DNA of 64,000 nucleotides from Rhizobium glycinendophyticum (GCF_006443685.1 NZ_VFYP01000001.1:1984001-2048000); one strand, 5' to 3'; positions 16,511 through 26,393 are shown, counted from the first letter of the stretch. The notes: generated by a model not told the origin, from the letters alone. Made by a program: numbers and translations.

Positions 16511-18097
16511 GTGTCGCATCAAATGCCCGAAGGGCAAGAACCGCTCTTGTCCGTAACCGGCCTGACGAAGTTGTTCGGCAGTTTCAAGGCCTGCGACGGC
16601 ATTGATCTTACGATCGGTCACGGCGAAATCCACGCGCTGCTTGGAGAAAACGGTGCCGGCAAGTCCACGCTGGTGAAGATGCTCTTCGGCATCCTCGCGC
16701 CCTCGGCGGGTGAGATCTCCTGGCTCGGAGGTGAAACAGCCATCCCCAATCCAGCCGCTGCCCGTCGTCTGGGCATCGGCATGGTCTTCCAGCATTTTTC
16801 ATTGTTCGAAGCGTTGACGGTCGCCGAGAATATCGCGCTGTCGCTCGACGAGAAGATCTCGATTGCCGACCTGTCAAAAAAGGCCGCGGAACTCTCCGTC
16901 GCCTATGGCCTGCCGCTCGACCCCGACGCCCATGTCGCCGATCTCTCTGTCGGCGAACGGCAGCGGATTGAGATCGTGCGGGCCCTCTTGCAAAACCCGA
17001 AGTTGATCATCCTTGACGAGCCGACGTCGGTGCTCACCCCGCAGGAAGCGGACAAGCTTTTCGAAACGCTCTTCAAGCTCAAAGCCGAAGGTCGTTCCGT
17101 CCTCTATATCAGCCACCGCCTCGAAGAGGTGCAGCGCATCTGTGACCGGGCGACAGTGCTCCGTCACGGCAGGGTCACCGGCGCCTGCGATCCGCGCCAG
17201 CAAACGCCCGCATCGCTTGCTCGGATGATGGTCGGCGCTGAAGTCGCTGGCGTTGAGAAGGTCGAGCCGCCGGCGGATGGAGAAATCCAGCTGCAGGTGA
17301 CGGGTCTCTCGGTCACTCCGCGCACACCATTCGCTATGCCGCTGAAGAATGTCTCGATGACTGTTCGCGCAGGCGAAGTTCTGGCGATCGCCGGTGTCGC
17401 CGGCAATGGCCAAAGTGAACTGTTCGACGCCTTGTCGGGAGAATATCCGGTGCGTGACGCGGATGCCATCCGTCTACGCGGCCGGTCTGTGGGCCGGCTT
17501 GGCATCAACGAGCGGCGTCTACTCGGTGCGGGATTTGTCCCCGAAGAACGCCACGGCCATGCCGCCGTGCCCGCCATGAGCCTGTCGGAAAATCTCTTCT
17601 TGTCGCGAAACGCCTCCGACCGCTCCGCCTATTTGTCCGGCGGCAAGCTCGGCCTTATCCGTCACAGCCGCGTGCAGCAGGCCGCTCGCCGCATTTCTGA
17701 AATGATGGACGTACGCAAGAGCGGTGAAGACCCCGCCGCGGGCTCTCTGTCCGGCGGCAATCTCCAAAAGTTCATCGTCGGGCGCGAACTCGACCGTCAG
17801 CCGTCCGTGCTCGTCGTTAACCAGCCGACCTGGGGCGTCGATGCCGGCGCCGCAAGCCGGATCCGTCAGGCGCTGGTCGATCTGGCAAAGAGCGGTTCGG
17901 CCGTCATCGTCATCAGCCAGGATCTCGACGAGATATTCGAAGTGGCAACCAGCATTGCAGCCATCTCCGAAGGGCGTTTGTCTGACGCCTATCCGGCGGC
18001 CACCATGACGCGCGAGCGCATCGGCATCCTGATGGGCGGCGTGCATGGTCAAGACACTGCCCCGTCGACTGTAGCGGAGAGCGCCCATGCGCATTGA
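16511..18097 (+). CDS. BMP-family ABC importer, ATP-binding protein (tandem ATPase)
   Basis: 528 aa protein with two ABC domains, as in RbsA/YufO. Domain 1: Walker A GENGAGKST, signature SVGERQRIEIVRALL, Walker B LIILDEPTSVL. Domain 2: degenerate Walker A GVAGNGQSE and signature LSGGNLQKFIVGREL, so only one site is likely fully catalytic. GTG start with GAGGGGA just upstream. First gene of a four-gene importer; its stop overlaps the next start by 11 bp. Homologous systems take up nucleosides or simple sugars. Confidence 0.93.
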   Translation: MSHQMPEGQEPLLSVTGLTKLFGSFKACDGIDLTIGHGEIHALLGENGAGKSTLVKMLFGILAPSAGEISWLGGETAIPNPAAARRLGIGMVFQHFSLFEALTVAENIALSLDEKISIADLSKKAAELSVAYGLPLDPDAHVADLSVGERQRIEIVRALLQNPKLIILDEPTSVLTPQEADKLFETLFKLKAEGRSVLYISHRLEEVQRICDRATVLRHGRVTGACDPRQQTPASLARMMVGAEVAGVEKVEPPADGEIQLQVTGLSVTPRTPFAMPLKNVSMTVRAGEVLAIAGVAGNGQSELFDALSGEYPVRDADAIRLRGRSVGRLGINERRLLGAGFVPEERHGHAAVPAMSLSENLFLSRNASDRSAYLSGGKLGLIRHSRVQQAARRISEMMDVRKSGEDPAAGSLSGGNLQKFIVGRELDRQPSVLVVNQPTWGVDAGAASRIRQALVDLAKSGSAVIVISQDLDEIFEVATSIAAISEGRLSDAYPAATMTRERIGILMGGVHGQDTAPSTVAESAHAH

Positions 18098-19181
18098 ACT
18101 CGAGCGGCGCGCGCGCCAGTCAGCCGTTTTCGCATTCGTATCGCCGCTGCTCGCTCTGGCGCTGACCGTGCTGTTCGGTGGCATCATGTTCGCGCTTTTG
18201 GGCAAGGACCCGGTTTCGGCTCTCTACAGCTTCTTCATCGAGCCATTGCTCGAGGTGTGGTCTTTGCATGAACTGGCGATCAAGGCAGCGCCGCTGATCC
18301 TGATCGGAGTCGGTCTCTCGGTCTGTTATCGCTCGAACAACTGGAATATCGGCGCCGAAGGCCAGTTCACCGTCGGCGCGATCGTCGGCTCGATCGTACC
18401 GATCATCTTCTATGACTGGCACTCGCCGTTGCTGCTGCCCATCATGATGGTGATGGGCGCGATCGGTGGCGCCGCCTATGCCGCCATTCCGGCCCTGCTG
18501 AAGACCCGCTTCAACACCAACGAAATCCTCACCAGCCTGATGCTGGTCTATATTGCCCAGCTCTTCCTCGACTGGCTCACCCGCGGCATCTGGAAGGATC
18601 CGGCCGGGTACAATTTTCCGCAGTCGCGCTCCTTCGTGACAGAAGCCGTTCTGCCGGAAGTGCTGGCCTCCGGCCGCGCCCATTACGGCATCGTTTTTGC
18701 CATCCTCGCCGCCATCGCCGTCTGGTTCATGATGCGCTACACGCTGAAGGGTTTTCAAGTGAACGTGCTCGGCCAGTCGGAACGGGCAGGGCGCTTCGCG
18801 GGGTTCTCGGGCCGCAAGATGGTCTGGTTCTCGATGATGTTCTCCGGCGCGCTTGCCGGTCTTGCCGGCATTGCCGAAGTCTCAGGATCGATCGGTCACC
18901 TGCAGCCGGCGATCTCGCCCGGCTATGGTTTCACTGCGATCATCGTCGCCTTCCTCGGTCGCCTCAATCCCCTCGGGATCATCGCCTCCGGCTTCGTCCT
19001 GGCACTGACCTATCTCGGCGGCGAAGGTGCACAGTTGTCGATCGGCGTATCCGACAAGGTGACCCGCGTCTTCCAGGGCCTGCTGCTGTTCTTCGTGCTC
19101 TCCTGCGACACGCTCATTCTCTACAAGGTGCGCATCGTTTTCGATCGCGTCCGCTCTGCACCGACGAAGGCCGCGTCATGA
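18087..19181 (+). CDS. BMP-family ABC importer, permease 1
   Basis: 364 aa permease of the branched-chain/ribose (BPD_transp_2) class with 8-10 helices. It carries the conserved NNWNIGAEGQFTVGAIVGS region and the EEA-like cytoplasmic coupling segment near SERAGRFAGFSGRKM. It overlaps the ATPase gene (11 bp) and the second permease gene (4 bp, ATGA), a sign of translational coupling. It forms the heterodimeric channel with the next gene product. Confidence 0.92.
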   Translation: MRIELERRARQSAVFAFVSPLLALALTVLFGGIMFALLGKDPVSALYSFFIEPLLEVWSLHELAIKAAPLILIGVGLSVCYRSNNWNIGAEGQFTVGAIVGSIVPIIFYDWHSPLLLPIMMVMGAIGGAAYAAIPALLKTRFNTNEILTSLMLVYIAQLFLDWLTRGIWKDPAGYNFPQSRSFVTEAVLPEVLASGRAHYGIVFAILAAIAVWFMMRYTLKGFQVNVLGQSERAGRFAGFSGRKMVWFSMMFSGALAGLAGIAEVSGSIGHLQPAISPGYGFTAIIVAFLGRLNPLGIIASGFVLALTYLGGEGAQLSIGVSDKVTRVFQGLLLFFVLSCDTLILYKVRIVFDRVRSAPTKAAS

Positions 19182-20095
19182 TCTTCGAAGCCATTTTGCT
19201 GACAGTCATCACCGCCTCCACGCCACTTGTCATCGCTGCGATCGGTGAACTGGTGACCGAGCGTGCGGGCGTGCTCAATCTCGGTGTCGAGGGCATGATG
19301 ATCGTCGGCGCCGTCTGCGCCTTCATCGCAACGAAGACGACGGGTTCGCCCTATGTCGGCGTCCTCGCCGGCATCGTCGCTGGTGCGGCCTTCTCGCTGC
19401 TCTTCGGCTTCCTCACACTCACGCTGGTCGCCAATCAGGTTGCTACAGGTCTGGCGCTCACCATTCTCGGCCTCGGTGTTTCGGGCATGGTCGGCGAAAG
19501 CGTCGTCGGTCAGCCGGGCATCAAGATGCAGCCCATCGCCATTCCGCTGCTGTCGGACATCCCGGTGCTCGGCACCATTCTCTTCCGCCAGGACATTTTC
19601 TTCTACCTGTCGATCGCCCTCGTCATCGGCGTCAACTGGTTCCTGTTCAACAGCCGCACCGGTTTGAAGCTCCGCGCCATCGGCGACAGCCATGGCTCCG
19701 CCCATACACTCGGCCTGCCGGTCATTCGCACGCGCTATCTTGCCGTCATGTTCGGCGGTGCCTGTGCAGGCCTGGCCGGCGCTCAGCTGTCGCTGGTCTA
19801 CACGCCGCAATGGGTGGAGAACATGTCCGCCGGCCGCGGCTGGATCGCGCTGGCTCTCGTCGTCTTCGCCGCCTGGCGGCCTTGGCGTGTACTCGCAGGT
19901 GGCTATCTCTTCGGTGCGGTCACCATCGGCCAGCTCCACGCCCAGGCGCTCGGCATCGGCCTTCCCTCGCAATTTATGTCGGCACTGCCCTATGCGGCCA
20001 CCATTGTCGTGCTGATCATAATTTCCCATAATCGCCGCACGACACTGATCAACACGCCGGCCTCCCTTGGCAAGCCGTTCGTGCCGGACCGATAA
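19178..20095 (+). CDS. BMP-family ABC importer, permease 2
   Basis: 305 aa second permease, with about eight to nine helices and the segment GVLNLGVEGMMIVGAVCAF typical of this half of nucleoside-type importers. The coupling helix region follows TGLKLRAIGDSHGSAHTLGL. It starts inside the stop of permease 1 (ATGA overlap) and is followed after 38 bp by the binding-protein gene. Confidence 0.92.
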   Translation: MIFEAILLTVITASTPLVIAAIGELVTERAGVLNLGVEGMMIVGAVCAFIATKTTGSPYVGVLAGIVAGAAFSLLFGFLTLTLVANQVATGLALTILGLGVSGMVGESVVGQPGIKMQPIAIPLLSDIPVLGTILFRQDIFFYLSIALVIGVNWFLFNSRTGLKLRAIGDSHGSAHTLGLPVIRTRYLAVMFGGACAGLAGAQLSLVYTPQWVENMSAGRGWIALALVVFAAWRPWRVLAGGYLFGAVTIGQLHAQALGIGLPSQFMSALPYAATIVVLIIISHNRRTTLINTPASLGKPFVPDR

Positions 20096-20133
20096 GAAAC
20101 ACAAAGTTCAATCCAACCAGACAGGGGTACACC

Positions 20134-21207
20134 ATGAAGAACTTCCTCTTCGCGCTCGCTGCATCCGCAGCCGCCATCGTGGGCGTTGCGGCGCCCGCCG
20201 CAGCACAGGACAAGACCAAGATCTGCTTCGTCTATGTCGGCTCGAAGACCGACGGCGGCTGGACGCAGGCCCACGAACTCGGTCGCACGACCCTGCAGGA
20301 GCATTTCGGCGACAAGATCGAAACGCCTTACCTCGAAAACGTTCCGGAAGGCCCGGATGCCGAGCGCGCGATCGAGCGCATGGCCCGTTCGGGTTGCGCC
20401 GTCGTCTTCACGACCTCCTTCGGCTTCATGGATGCGACCCTGAAGGTCGCCGAAAAGTTCCCGGACGTGAAGTTCGAGCACGCCACCGGCTACAAGACGC
20501 TGCCGAATGTCGCGACCTACAATTCGCGCTTCTATGAAGGCCGATTCATCAACGGCCAGATCGCTGGCAAGATGTCGAAGAACGGCGTCGCCGGTTACAT
20601 CGCCTCCTTCCCGATCCCGGAAGTCGTTGCTGGTATCAACGCCTTCCTGCATGGCGCCCGCACGGTTAATCCGGAATTCAAGCTCAAGGTCATCTGGGTC
20701 AACACCTGGTTCGACCCCGGCAAGGAAGCCGACGCTGCCAAGGCTCTGATCGACCAGGGCGTCGACGTTCTGACCCAGCACACCGACACGACCGCGCCGA
20801 TGCAGGTTGCCGAAGAGCGCGGGATCAAGGCCTTCGGCCAGGCTTCCGACATGATCTCTGCCGGCCCGACCGCACAGCTGAGCTCGATCGTCGACACCTG
20901 GGGTGCCTATTACATCAAGCGCACCCAGGCTATCCTCGACGGCACATGGACCTCGCAGCAGACCTTCGACGGCCTGAAGGACGGCATTCTCACCATGGCG
21001 CCCTACACCAACATGCCGGATGACGTTAAGGCAATGGCCATGGACACCGAAGCCAAGATCAAGTCGGGCGAGTTGAAGCCCTTCAGCGGCCCGATCAACA
21101 AGCAGGACGGCACGCCCTGGCTCAAGGAAGGCGAAACCTCCGACGATGGCACCATCCTTGGCATGAACTTCTATATTGAAGGCGTCGACGACAAGCTGCC
21201 GCAGTAA
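20134..21207 (+). CDS. BMP-family substrate-binding protein (probable nucleoside/purine ligand)
   Basis: 357 aa periplasmic binding protein with a signal peptide cleaved after AAPAAA (about residue 25). The mature part starts DKTKICFVYVG and has GGWTQAHELGR and GYIASFPIPEVVAGINAF, typical of the BMP/PnrA family (Med lipoprotein relatives), but there is no lipobox Cys. Family members bind nucleosides, or autoinducer-2-like sugars in a few cases; no catabolic gene is adjacent to decide. Last gene of the importer operon, followed by a terminator. Confidence 0.92.
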   Translation: MKNFLFALAASAAAIVGVAAPAAAQDKTKICFVYVGSKTDGGWTQAHELGRTTLQEHFGDKIETPYLENVPEGPDAERAIERMARSGCAVVFTTSFGFMDATLKVAEKFPDVKFEHATGYKTLPNVATYNSRFYEGRFINGQIAGKMSKNGVAGYIASFPIPEVVAGINAFLHGARTVNPEFKLKVIWVNTWFDPGKEADAAKALIDQGVDVLTQHTDTTAPMQVAEERGIKAFGQASDMISAGPTAQLSSIVDTWGAYYIKRTQAILDGTWTSQQTFDGLKDGILTMAPYTNMPDDVKAMAMDTEAKIKSGELKPFSGPINKQDGTPWLKEGETSDDGTILGMNFYIEGVDDKLPQ

Positions 21208-21230
21208 GCTCAGAGTTTACGAATCAAGTT

Positions 21231-21256
21231 GAAGGGGCGCCTCGGCGCCCTTTCAT
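21231..21256 (+). terminator. intrinsic terminator of the BMP importer operon
   Basis: GC-rich stem GAAGGGGCGC / GCGCCCTTTC with a CTCG loop, followed by ATTTCT. It begins 24 bp after the binding-protein stop. Confidence 0.75.
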
Positions 21257-21285
21257 TTCTCTGTTTCAAAAACCATAAATTACGC

Positions 21286-21320
21286 ATACGAAACTCTTCA
21301 CCATCCTCTGACCTTCGTAT
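21286..21320 (+). promoter_or_regulatory. inverted repeat ATACGAA...TTCGTAT before the FadR-type regulator
   Basis: ATACGAA (21286-21292) and TTCGTAT (21314-21320) form 7 bp inverted half-sites with 21 bp between. The second half-site merges into TATAAC (21318-21323), a -10-like element about 30 bp before the regulator start. The arrangement would suit autoregulation, but no consensus for this regulator is known to me. Confidence 0.35.
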
Positions 21321-21350
21321 AACAAACCGCACGACACGCGTTGGAGACAA

Positions 21351-22109
21351 GTGGGCATGCGGAAGGACGAAGTGCGGGATCTGATGGCCGTCTTGCCGCT
21401 CAAGACGAGCCACTCGAAGGTCGTTGAGCAACTGGGTCTGGCGATTGTTGCCGGCAAACTGGCAGTCGGCGAAACGCTGCCGGGTGATATCGAGCTGGAA
21501 AAACAATTCGATGTCTCTCGCTCGGTTTTGCGAGAAGCCATGAAAACCTTGGCAGCCAAGGGACTGGTGGTGGCGAAATCGCGTGTCGGCACGAGGGTGA
21601 CCGACAAATGCAACTGGAACCTGCTCGATGAATGTGTCTTGCGCTGGCATTTTCGCGCAGGCGTCACGGCCGAGTTTCTCAACCATCTCTATGATCTTCG
21701 CCTCGTCCTCGAGCCTGCGGCGGCAGCATTCGCTGCCGACCGTGCGTCTCCGGACGATTGTGAACAACTCCGCGGCTATGCCATGGCGCTGGGTGCGCCT
21801 GACCTGACCTTCCGCGAGCAGGTCGAAGCGGACCTGAAATTTCATGTCCTTCTGTCTCTCGTGGGAGCCAATCCCTTCATGGAGAGCATGGTCGGTTTCA
21901 TCAAGACCTCGCTCGACGGCGCCTTCACCCTCGCGCACAGCCAATATGTCCGCCAGTCGGGCAATGGCATCACCCAGTCTCATCTGGCGGTAGTCGAGGC
22001 GATCGAACGCCAGGACGGCAAGGCTGCGAGGGACGCCATGCGACACCTGATTCAGCTCGGCCGCCGCAGCGCGATCGCCGCCCTCGAACCGCCGCCTTCG
22101 CGGGGGTGA
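21351..22109 (+). CDS. FadR/GntR-family transcriptional regulator (FCD domain)
   Basis: 252 aa regulator. The N-terminal winged helix-turn-helix has VGETLPGDIELEKQFDVSR and SVLREAMKTLAAKGLV (residues about 40-75); the C-terminal FCD helical domain (about 100-235) has the ligand/metal histidines in DLKFHVLLSL and QSHLAVVEAIE. The GTG start follows GGAG; ATG 21357 is the alternative. The ligand is unknown; relatives sense sugar acids or other organic acids. It lies between the BMP importer and glmU, with no obvious target operon other than its neighbours. Confidence 0.88.
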   Translation: MGMRKDEVRDLMAVLPLKTSHSKVVEQLGLAIVAGKLAVGETLPGDIELEKQFDVSRSVLREAMKTLAAKGLVVAKSRVGTRVTDKCNWNLLDECVLRWHFRAGVTAEFLNHLYDLRLVLEPAAAAFAADRASPDDCEQLRGYAMALGAPDLTFREQVEADLKFHVLLSLVGANPFMESMVGFIKTSLDGAFTLAHSQYVRQSGNGITQSHLAVVEAIERQDGKAARDAMRHLIQLGRRSAIAALEPPPSRG

Positions 22110-22184
22110 TGCCGCTCTTTCGGCTTGCGGGCATTCGGTACGGACGCTACTGAATTGGCGCCGTTCAACATGCCGGAGTAAGCC

Positions 22185-23546
22185 ATGAGCCGTAGATGTC
22201 TCGCCGTTGTTCTCGCTGCGGGCGACAGCACCCGTATGAAGTCGTCGGTGTCCAAGGTGCTGCACCCGGTCGCTGGACGGCCGATGATTGCCCATGTCAT
22301 GGCCTCGATCGGCGCATCCGGCGTGTCCGATGTGGTCTTGGTGCTCGGACGGGATGCTGAAAAGGTCGCAGCAGCAGGCGCGCTCCCCGGAATGGCAGTG
22401 GAAAGTGTCCTGCAGACCGAGCGACTGGGCACGGGCCACGCAGTGCTGTCGGCACGTGAAGCAATCTCCCGCGGCTATGACGAAATTCTGGTGGCTTACG
22501 GCGACGTCCCGCTGATCACACCCGCACCGTTGAAGGCAGCGCGCGAAGCCTTGGCCTCCGGCGCGGATGTCGTGGTGATCGGTTTCCATACGGCAAATCC
22601 GGCCGGTTACGGTCGTCTGCTGGTGGAGAACGGCGAACTTGTTGCGATCCGCGAGGAAAAGGACGCAACTGACGCCGAAAGGGCTGTGACCTGGTGCAAC
22701 AGCGGCCTGATGGCAATCAATGGTGAGAAGGTGCTCGACTACCTTCAGCAGATTGGCAATGCCAATGCCAAGGGTGAGTACTACCTCACCGATGTCGTCG
22801 AGATCGCTCGTGCGGCCGGTGGCAAGGTGGTCGCGGTCGATGCTCCGGAGTCCGAACTCACCGGCTGTAACAATCGCGCTGAACTCGCCGTCTTGGAGCG
22901 CATCTGGCAGGAGCGTCGCCGCCACGAACTGATGGTCTCCGGCGTCACGATGATCGCGCCGGAAACGGTTTTCCTGAGCCACGACACGGTCATCGGTCAG
23001 GACGCACTGATCGAGCCCAACGTCGTCTTCGGCCCTGGTGTTATCGTCGAGGGTGGTGCGGTGATCCACGCTTTTTCGCACCTGGAAGGTGCCCATGTCG
23101 CCGCCGGCGCGACAGTCGGACCCTTTGCCCGTCTGCGCCCGGGTGCCAATCTGGCTGAAGGCTCCAAGGTCGGCAATTTCTGCGAGGTGAAGAAGGCCGA
23201 GATCGGTCGTGGAGCCAAGGTTAACCACCTGACGTATATCGGCGATGCGACGGTCGGTGCAGAAACCAATATCGGCGCCGGCACGATCACTTGCAATTAT
23301 GATGGCGTGAACAAGCACGAGACCCATATCGGGGCAGGAGCCTTCATTGGTTCCAATTCGTCGCTGGTTGCTCCTGTCTCCATCGGGGACGGTGCCCTGA
23401 TCGCCTCCGGTAGCGTCATCACCGAGGACGTAGCCGCTGATGCGCTCGCCTTCGGTCGCGCACGCCAGGAGATGAAGCCGGGACGCGCCGCCGTGATCCG
23501 CGAACGCAACCTTGCGATCAAGGCTGCCAAGAAGGTCTCCCAGTAA
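22185..23546 (+). CDS. glmU: bifunctional UDP-N-acetylglucosamine pyrophosphorylase / glucosamine-1-phosphate acetyltransferase
   Basis: 453 aa enzyme making UDP-GlcNAc for peptidoglycan and lipid A. The N-terminal uridylyltransferase domain starts [19 protein letters not shown] (the usual PK is SK here); [21 protein letters not shown] lies near residue 140. The C-terminal half is a left-handed beta-helix of hexapeptide repeats, with the acetyltransferase region [23 protein letters not shown] precedes the ATG by 8 bases. It is followed after 137 bp by glmS, the enzyme two steps earlier. Confidence 0.96.
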   Translation: MSRRCLAVVLAAGDSTRMKSSVSKVLHPVAGRPMIAHVMASIGASGVSDVVLVLGRDAEKVAAAGALPGMAVESVLQTERLGTGHAVLSAREAISRGYDEILVAYGDVPLITPAPLKAAREALASGADVVVIGFHTANPAGYGRLLVENGELVAIREEKDATDAERAVTWCNSGLMAINGEKVLDYLQQIGNANAKGEYYLTDVVEIARAAGGKVVAVDAPESELTGCNNRAELAVLERIWQERRRHELMVSGVTMIAPETVFLSHDTVIGQDALIEPNVVFGPGVIVEGGAVIHAFSHLEGAHVAAGATVGPFARLRPGANLAEGSKVGNFCEVKKAEIGRGAKVNHLTYIGDATVGAETNIGAGTITCNYDGVNKHETHIGAGAFIGSNSSLVAPVSIGDGALIASGSVITEDVAADALAFGRARQEMKPGRAAVIRERNLAIKAAKKVSQ

Positions 23547-23583
23547 CAGCGTCAACAGACCCTTCACCACTTGTTATGCTGCG

Positions 23584-23606
23584 TTGCATTACGAGACGAA
23601 ATGCAA
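23584..23606 (+). promoter_or_regulatory. inverted repeat TTGCATT-N9-AATGCAA before glmS
   Basis: Perfect 7 bp inverted repeat with 9 bp spacer, 78 bp before the glmS start. It is followed at once by TTGACC (23608-23613), which could be a -35 box. A protein-binding operator for amino-sugar control is possible; no known rhizobial consensus is matched. The gap between glmU and glmS holds no gene. Confidence 0.35.
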
Positions 23607-23683
23607 TTTGACCTCTCGCTCAATTGCCTATTGCGGCAAAACCGCTAGGAAAAACCCGTATTGATTACGGAACGGAGAATTTC

Positions 23684-25510
23684 ATGTGCGGCATCGTCGG
23701 CATCGTCGGTAACAAGCCTGTGGCGGAGCGTCTGGTCGACGCCTTGAAGCGGCTCGAATATCGCGGCTATGATTCCGCCGGCGTCGCCACGATCCACGAC
23801 AACACGCTCGACCGGCGTCGCGCCGAGGGCAAGCTGTTCAATCTCGAGACGAAGCTTGCCGCTGATCCGCTCCCCGGCAATATCGGGATCGCCCATACCC
23901 GTTGGGCGACCCACGGTGTTCCCAACGAGACAAATGCCCACCCGCATTTCGTCGATGGGGTGGCGGTCGTCCACAACGGCATCATCGAGAACTTTTCCGA
24001 AATCAAGGAAGAGCTGCTGTCCTTGGGTGCGGTGTTCTCGACCCAGACCGACACTGAAGTCGTGGCGCAATTGCTGGCCAAGTACCGCCGCGATGGCCTT
24101 GGCCGCCGCGAGGCCATGCACAAGATGCTCAAGCATGTCACCGGCGCCTATGCACTGGCCGTGATCTTCAACGACGATCCCTCGACCATCATGGCGGCCC
24201 GGTCCGGCCCGCCACTCGCGATCGGCTATGGCGACGGCGAGATGTTCTTGGGCTCTGACGCGATCGCGCTGTCGCCCTTCACCAACCGCATTGTCTATCT
24301 GCATGACGGCGATTGGGCCATCATCGGCAAGCAGGGTGCCCATATCTTCGACCTGGACGGCAACCCCGTGGACCGGCCCGTGCAGATATCCTCGGCTTCC
24401 GCCTACATGATCGACAAGGGCAATCATCGCCATTTCATGGAAAAGGAGATCTACGAGCAGCCGGAGGTCATCTCCCACGCGCTGTCGCATTACGTCGATC
24501 TCGCCGAACACATTGTCCGTCCCTCCGACGGCGGCATAGATTTCGCATCTCTGAGTGGCCTTGCCATCTCCGCCTGTGGGACGGCCTATCTCGCGGGCCT
24601 CGTCGGCAAATACTGGTTCGAACGGTATGCCCGCCTGCCGGTGGTAATCGACGTGGCCTCCGAATTCCGCTACCGCGAAATGCCGCTACGTCCTGATCAG
24701 GCTGCCCTGTTCATCTCCCAGTCGGGGGAGACAGCCGATACGCTTGCCTCGCTGCGCTACTGCCGCGACAACGGCCTGAAGATCGGCGCCGTGGTCAATG
24801 TCAAGGAATCGACCATCGCCCGGGAATCGAATGCCGTCTTCCCGATTCTTGCAGGACCTGAGATTGGCGTCGCCTCGACCAAGGCCTTCACCTGCCAGCT
24901 CGCCGTGCTCGCCTCTCTCGCCATTGCAGCAGGCAGGGCGCGTGGGACGTTGACCGAGACGGAAGAAAAGCAGCTGGTCAAGAGCCTGTCCGAGATGCCG
25001 CGCATCATGAGCCAGGTGCTGAACGCCGTGCAGCCGCAGATCGAGGCTCTGTCGCGCGATCTTTCGAAATACAAGGATGTTCTTTATCTCGGCCGCGGCA
25101 CGAGTTATCCGCTCGCCATGGAAGGCGCGCTGAAGCTCAAGGAAATCTCCTATATCCATGCGGAAGGCTATGCCGCGGGGGAGCTGAAGCACGGCCCTAT
25201 CGCGCTCATCGACGAGAACATGCCGGTGATCGTCATTGCGCCCTTTGATCGCTTTTTCGAGAAGACCGTGTCGAACATGCAAGAGGTGGCAGCCCGCGGT
25301 GGCAAGATCATCTTCATCACCGACGAGAAGGGGGCTGCCGCCTCCAAGCTCGAGACCATGGCGACGATCGTGTTGCCTGTTGTGGCCGAGATCGTTTCGC
25401 CAATGGTTTATTCGATCCCGATCCAGCTGCTCGCCTATCACACTGCCGTCTTCATGGGCACCGACGTCGATCAGCCGCGCAATCTGGCGAAGTCGGTCAC
25501 AGTCGAGTGA
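23684..25510 (+). CDS. glmS: glutamine--fructose-6-phosphate aminotransferase (isomerizing)
   Basis: 608 aa. It makes glucosamine-6-phosphate from fructose-6-phosphate and glutamine, the first step of hexosamine synthesis. The N-terminal class II glutaminase begins MCGIVGIVG with catalytic Cys2, so the start is ATG 23684 (GGAG upstream), not the frame extended to 23624. Two SIS domains follow (SACGTAYLAGLVGKYW and YLGRGTSYPLAMEGALKLKE) and the protein ends DVDQPRNLAKSVTVE, the conserved C-tail closing the ammonia channel. No glmS ribozyme is expected or seen in the leader. Confidence 0.97.
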   Translation: MCGIVGIVGNKPVAERLVDALKRLEYRGYDSAGVATIHDNTLDRRRAEGKLFNLETKLAADPLPGNIGIAHTRWATHGVPNETNAHPHFVDGVAVVHNGIIENFSEIKEELLSLGAVFSTQTDTEVVAQLLAKYRRDGLGRREAMHKMLKHVTGAYALAVIFNDDPSTIMAARSGPPLAIGYGDGEMFLGSDAIALSPFTNRIVYLHDGDWAIIGKQGAHIFDLDGNPVDRPVQISSASAYMIDKGNHRHFMEKEIYEQPEVISHALSHYVDLAEHIVRPSDGGIDFASLSGLAISACGTAYLAGLVGKYWFERYARLPVVIDVASEFRYREMPLRPDQAALFISQSGETADTLASLRYCRDNGLKIGAVVNVKESTIARESNAVFPILAGPEIGVASTKAFTCQLAVLASLAIAAGRARGTLTETEEKQLVKSLSEMPRIMSQVLNAVQPQIEALSRDLSKYKDVLYLGRGTSYPLAMEGALKLKEISYIHAEGYAAGELKHGPIALIDENMPVIVIAPFDRFFEKTVSNMQEVAARGGKIIFITDEKGAAASKLETMATIVLPVVAEIVSPMVYSIPIQLLAYHTAVFMGTDVDQPRNLAKSVTVE

Positions 25511-25652
25511 CCACCGAAACCGAGAGCCCACGGGCTGCGGGCGTTCCCGCTGTCCGTGATCTGCCATCCCAGATCTAGCTATTGCGTGACCTCGCCGGCT
25601 CGGGCATGGTCGCGCACATCGACGCATTCCCGCATTGCACAATGACGGTCTC

Positions 25653-26387
25653 ATGAGCGACATCAAGGATAGGATCTCGGTGGCCACCCGCCTCAGGAAC
25701 AATTTCCTGACCGGATTGATCATCTGCGCGCCGATGGCGATTACCATCTATCTGACCTGGACCTTCATCCACTGGGCCGATAGCTGGGTTAAGCCGTATA
25801 TTCCGGATCGCTACAACCCGGAATCCTATCTGAAATTCGCTGTCCCCGGCACGGGGCTGCTGATCGCCCTTCTGTTCATCACACTCGTAGGTTTCCTCGG
25901 CCGCAACCTGATCGGCCGCTCGATTGTTGGTTACAGCGAAAACATTCTGAACCGGATGCCGCTCGTCCGCACGGTCTACAAAAGCACCAAGCAGATCTTC
26001 GAAACGGTTTTGAAGGAGCAGGGCACCTCCTTCAAGAAGGTCGGCCTGATCGAGTTTCCGCGCGCTGGCACCTGGGCGCTGGTGTTCATCTCTTCGGATG
26101 CCAAGGGTGAGATTGCCGTAAAGCTCAATCAGAACGGCGAGGAAATGGTCGCCGTCTTCCTGGCCCCGACACCGGTCCCGACAGCCGGATTTCTGATGTT
26201 CGTGCCGCGCAGCAAGCTGATGCTGCTCGACATGACGCCGGAAGAGGGGGTGAAGCTGTTGATCTCGGCGGGTCTGGTGACGCCCGACTACAAATCGGCT
26301 GAGCCGGCGGCTGCGATGCAGGCTTTGGTCGAGGAGGCGGTTGCCGATACTTCGCCCGGCGAGGATCGTGTCGCGAGACGCCAGTAA
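25653..26387 (+). CDS. DUF502 membrane protein
   Basis: 244 aa DUF502 protein with two transmembrane helices near the N-terminus (LTGLIICAPMAITIYLTWTF and a second at about residues 65-87) and a conserved cytoplasmic domain with YKSTKQIFETV and FVPRSKLMLLDMTPEEG. The family is widespread in alphaproteobacteria and plants but its function is unsettled. I use ATG 25653; a TTG six codons earlier is in frame. It converges on recG with 6 bp between the stops. Confidence 0.88.
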   Translation: MSDIKDRISVATRLRNNFLTGLIICAPMAITIYLTWTFIHWADSWVKPYIPDRYNPESYLKFAVPGTGLLIALLFITLVGFLGRNLIGRSIVGYSENILNRMPLVRTVYKSTKQIFETVLKEQGTSFKKVGLIEFPRAGTWALVFISSDAKGEIAVKLNQNGEEMVAVFLAPTPVPTAGFLMFVPRSKLMLLDMTPEEGVKLLISAGLVTPDYKSAEPAAAMQALVEEAVADTSPGEDRVARRQ

Positions 26388-26393
26388 CCTCTT

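Noticed and set aside
21210..23570. 786-codon open frame antisense to the FadR-type regulator and glmU
   Set aside because: High G+C sequence gives long open antisense frames; the plus strand encodes two clear families and the antisense peptide resembles no protein.
23547..23683. glmS ribozyme in the glmS leader
   Set aside because: Only 137 bp, no ribozyme core visible, and the class is found in Gram-positive bacteria.
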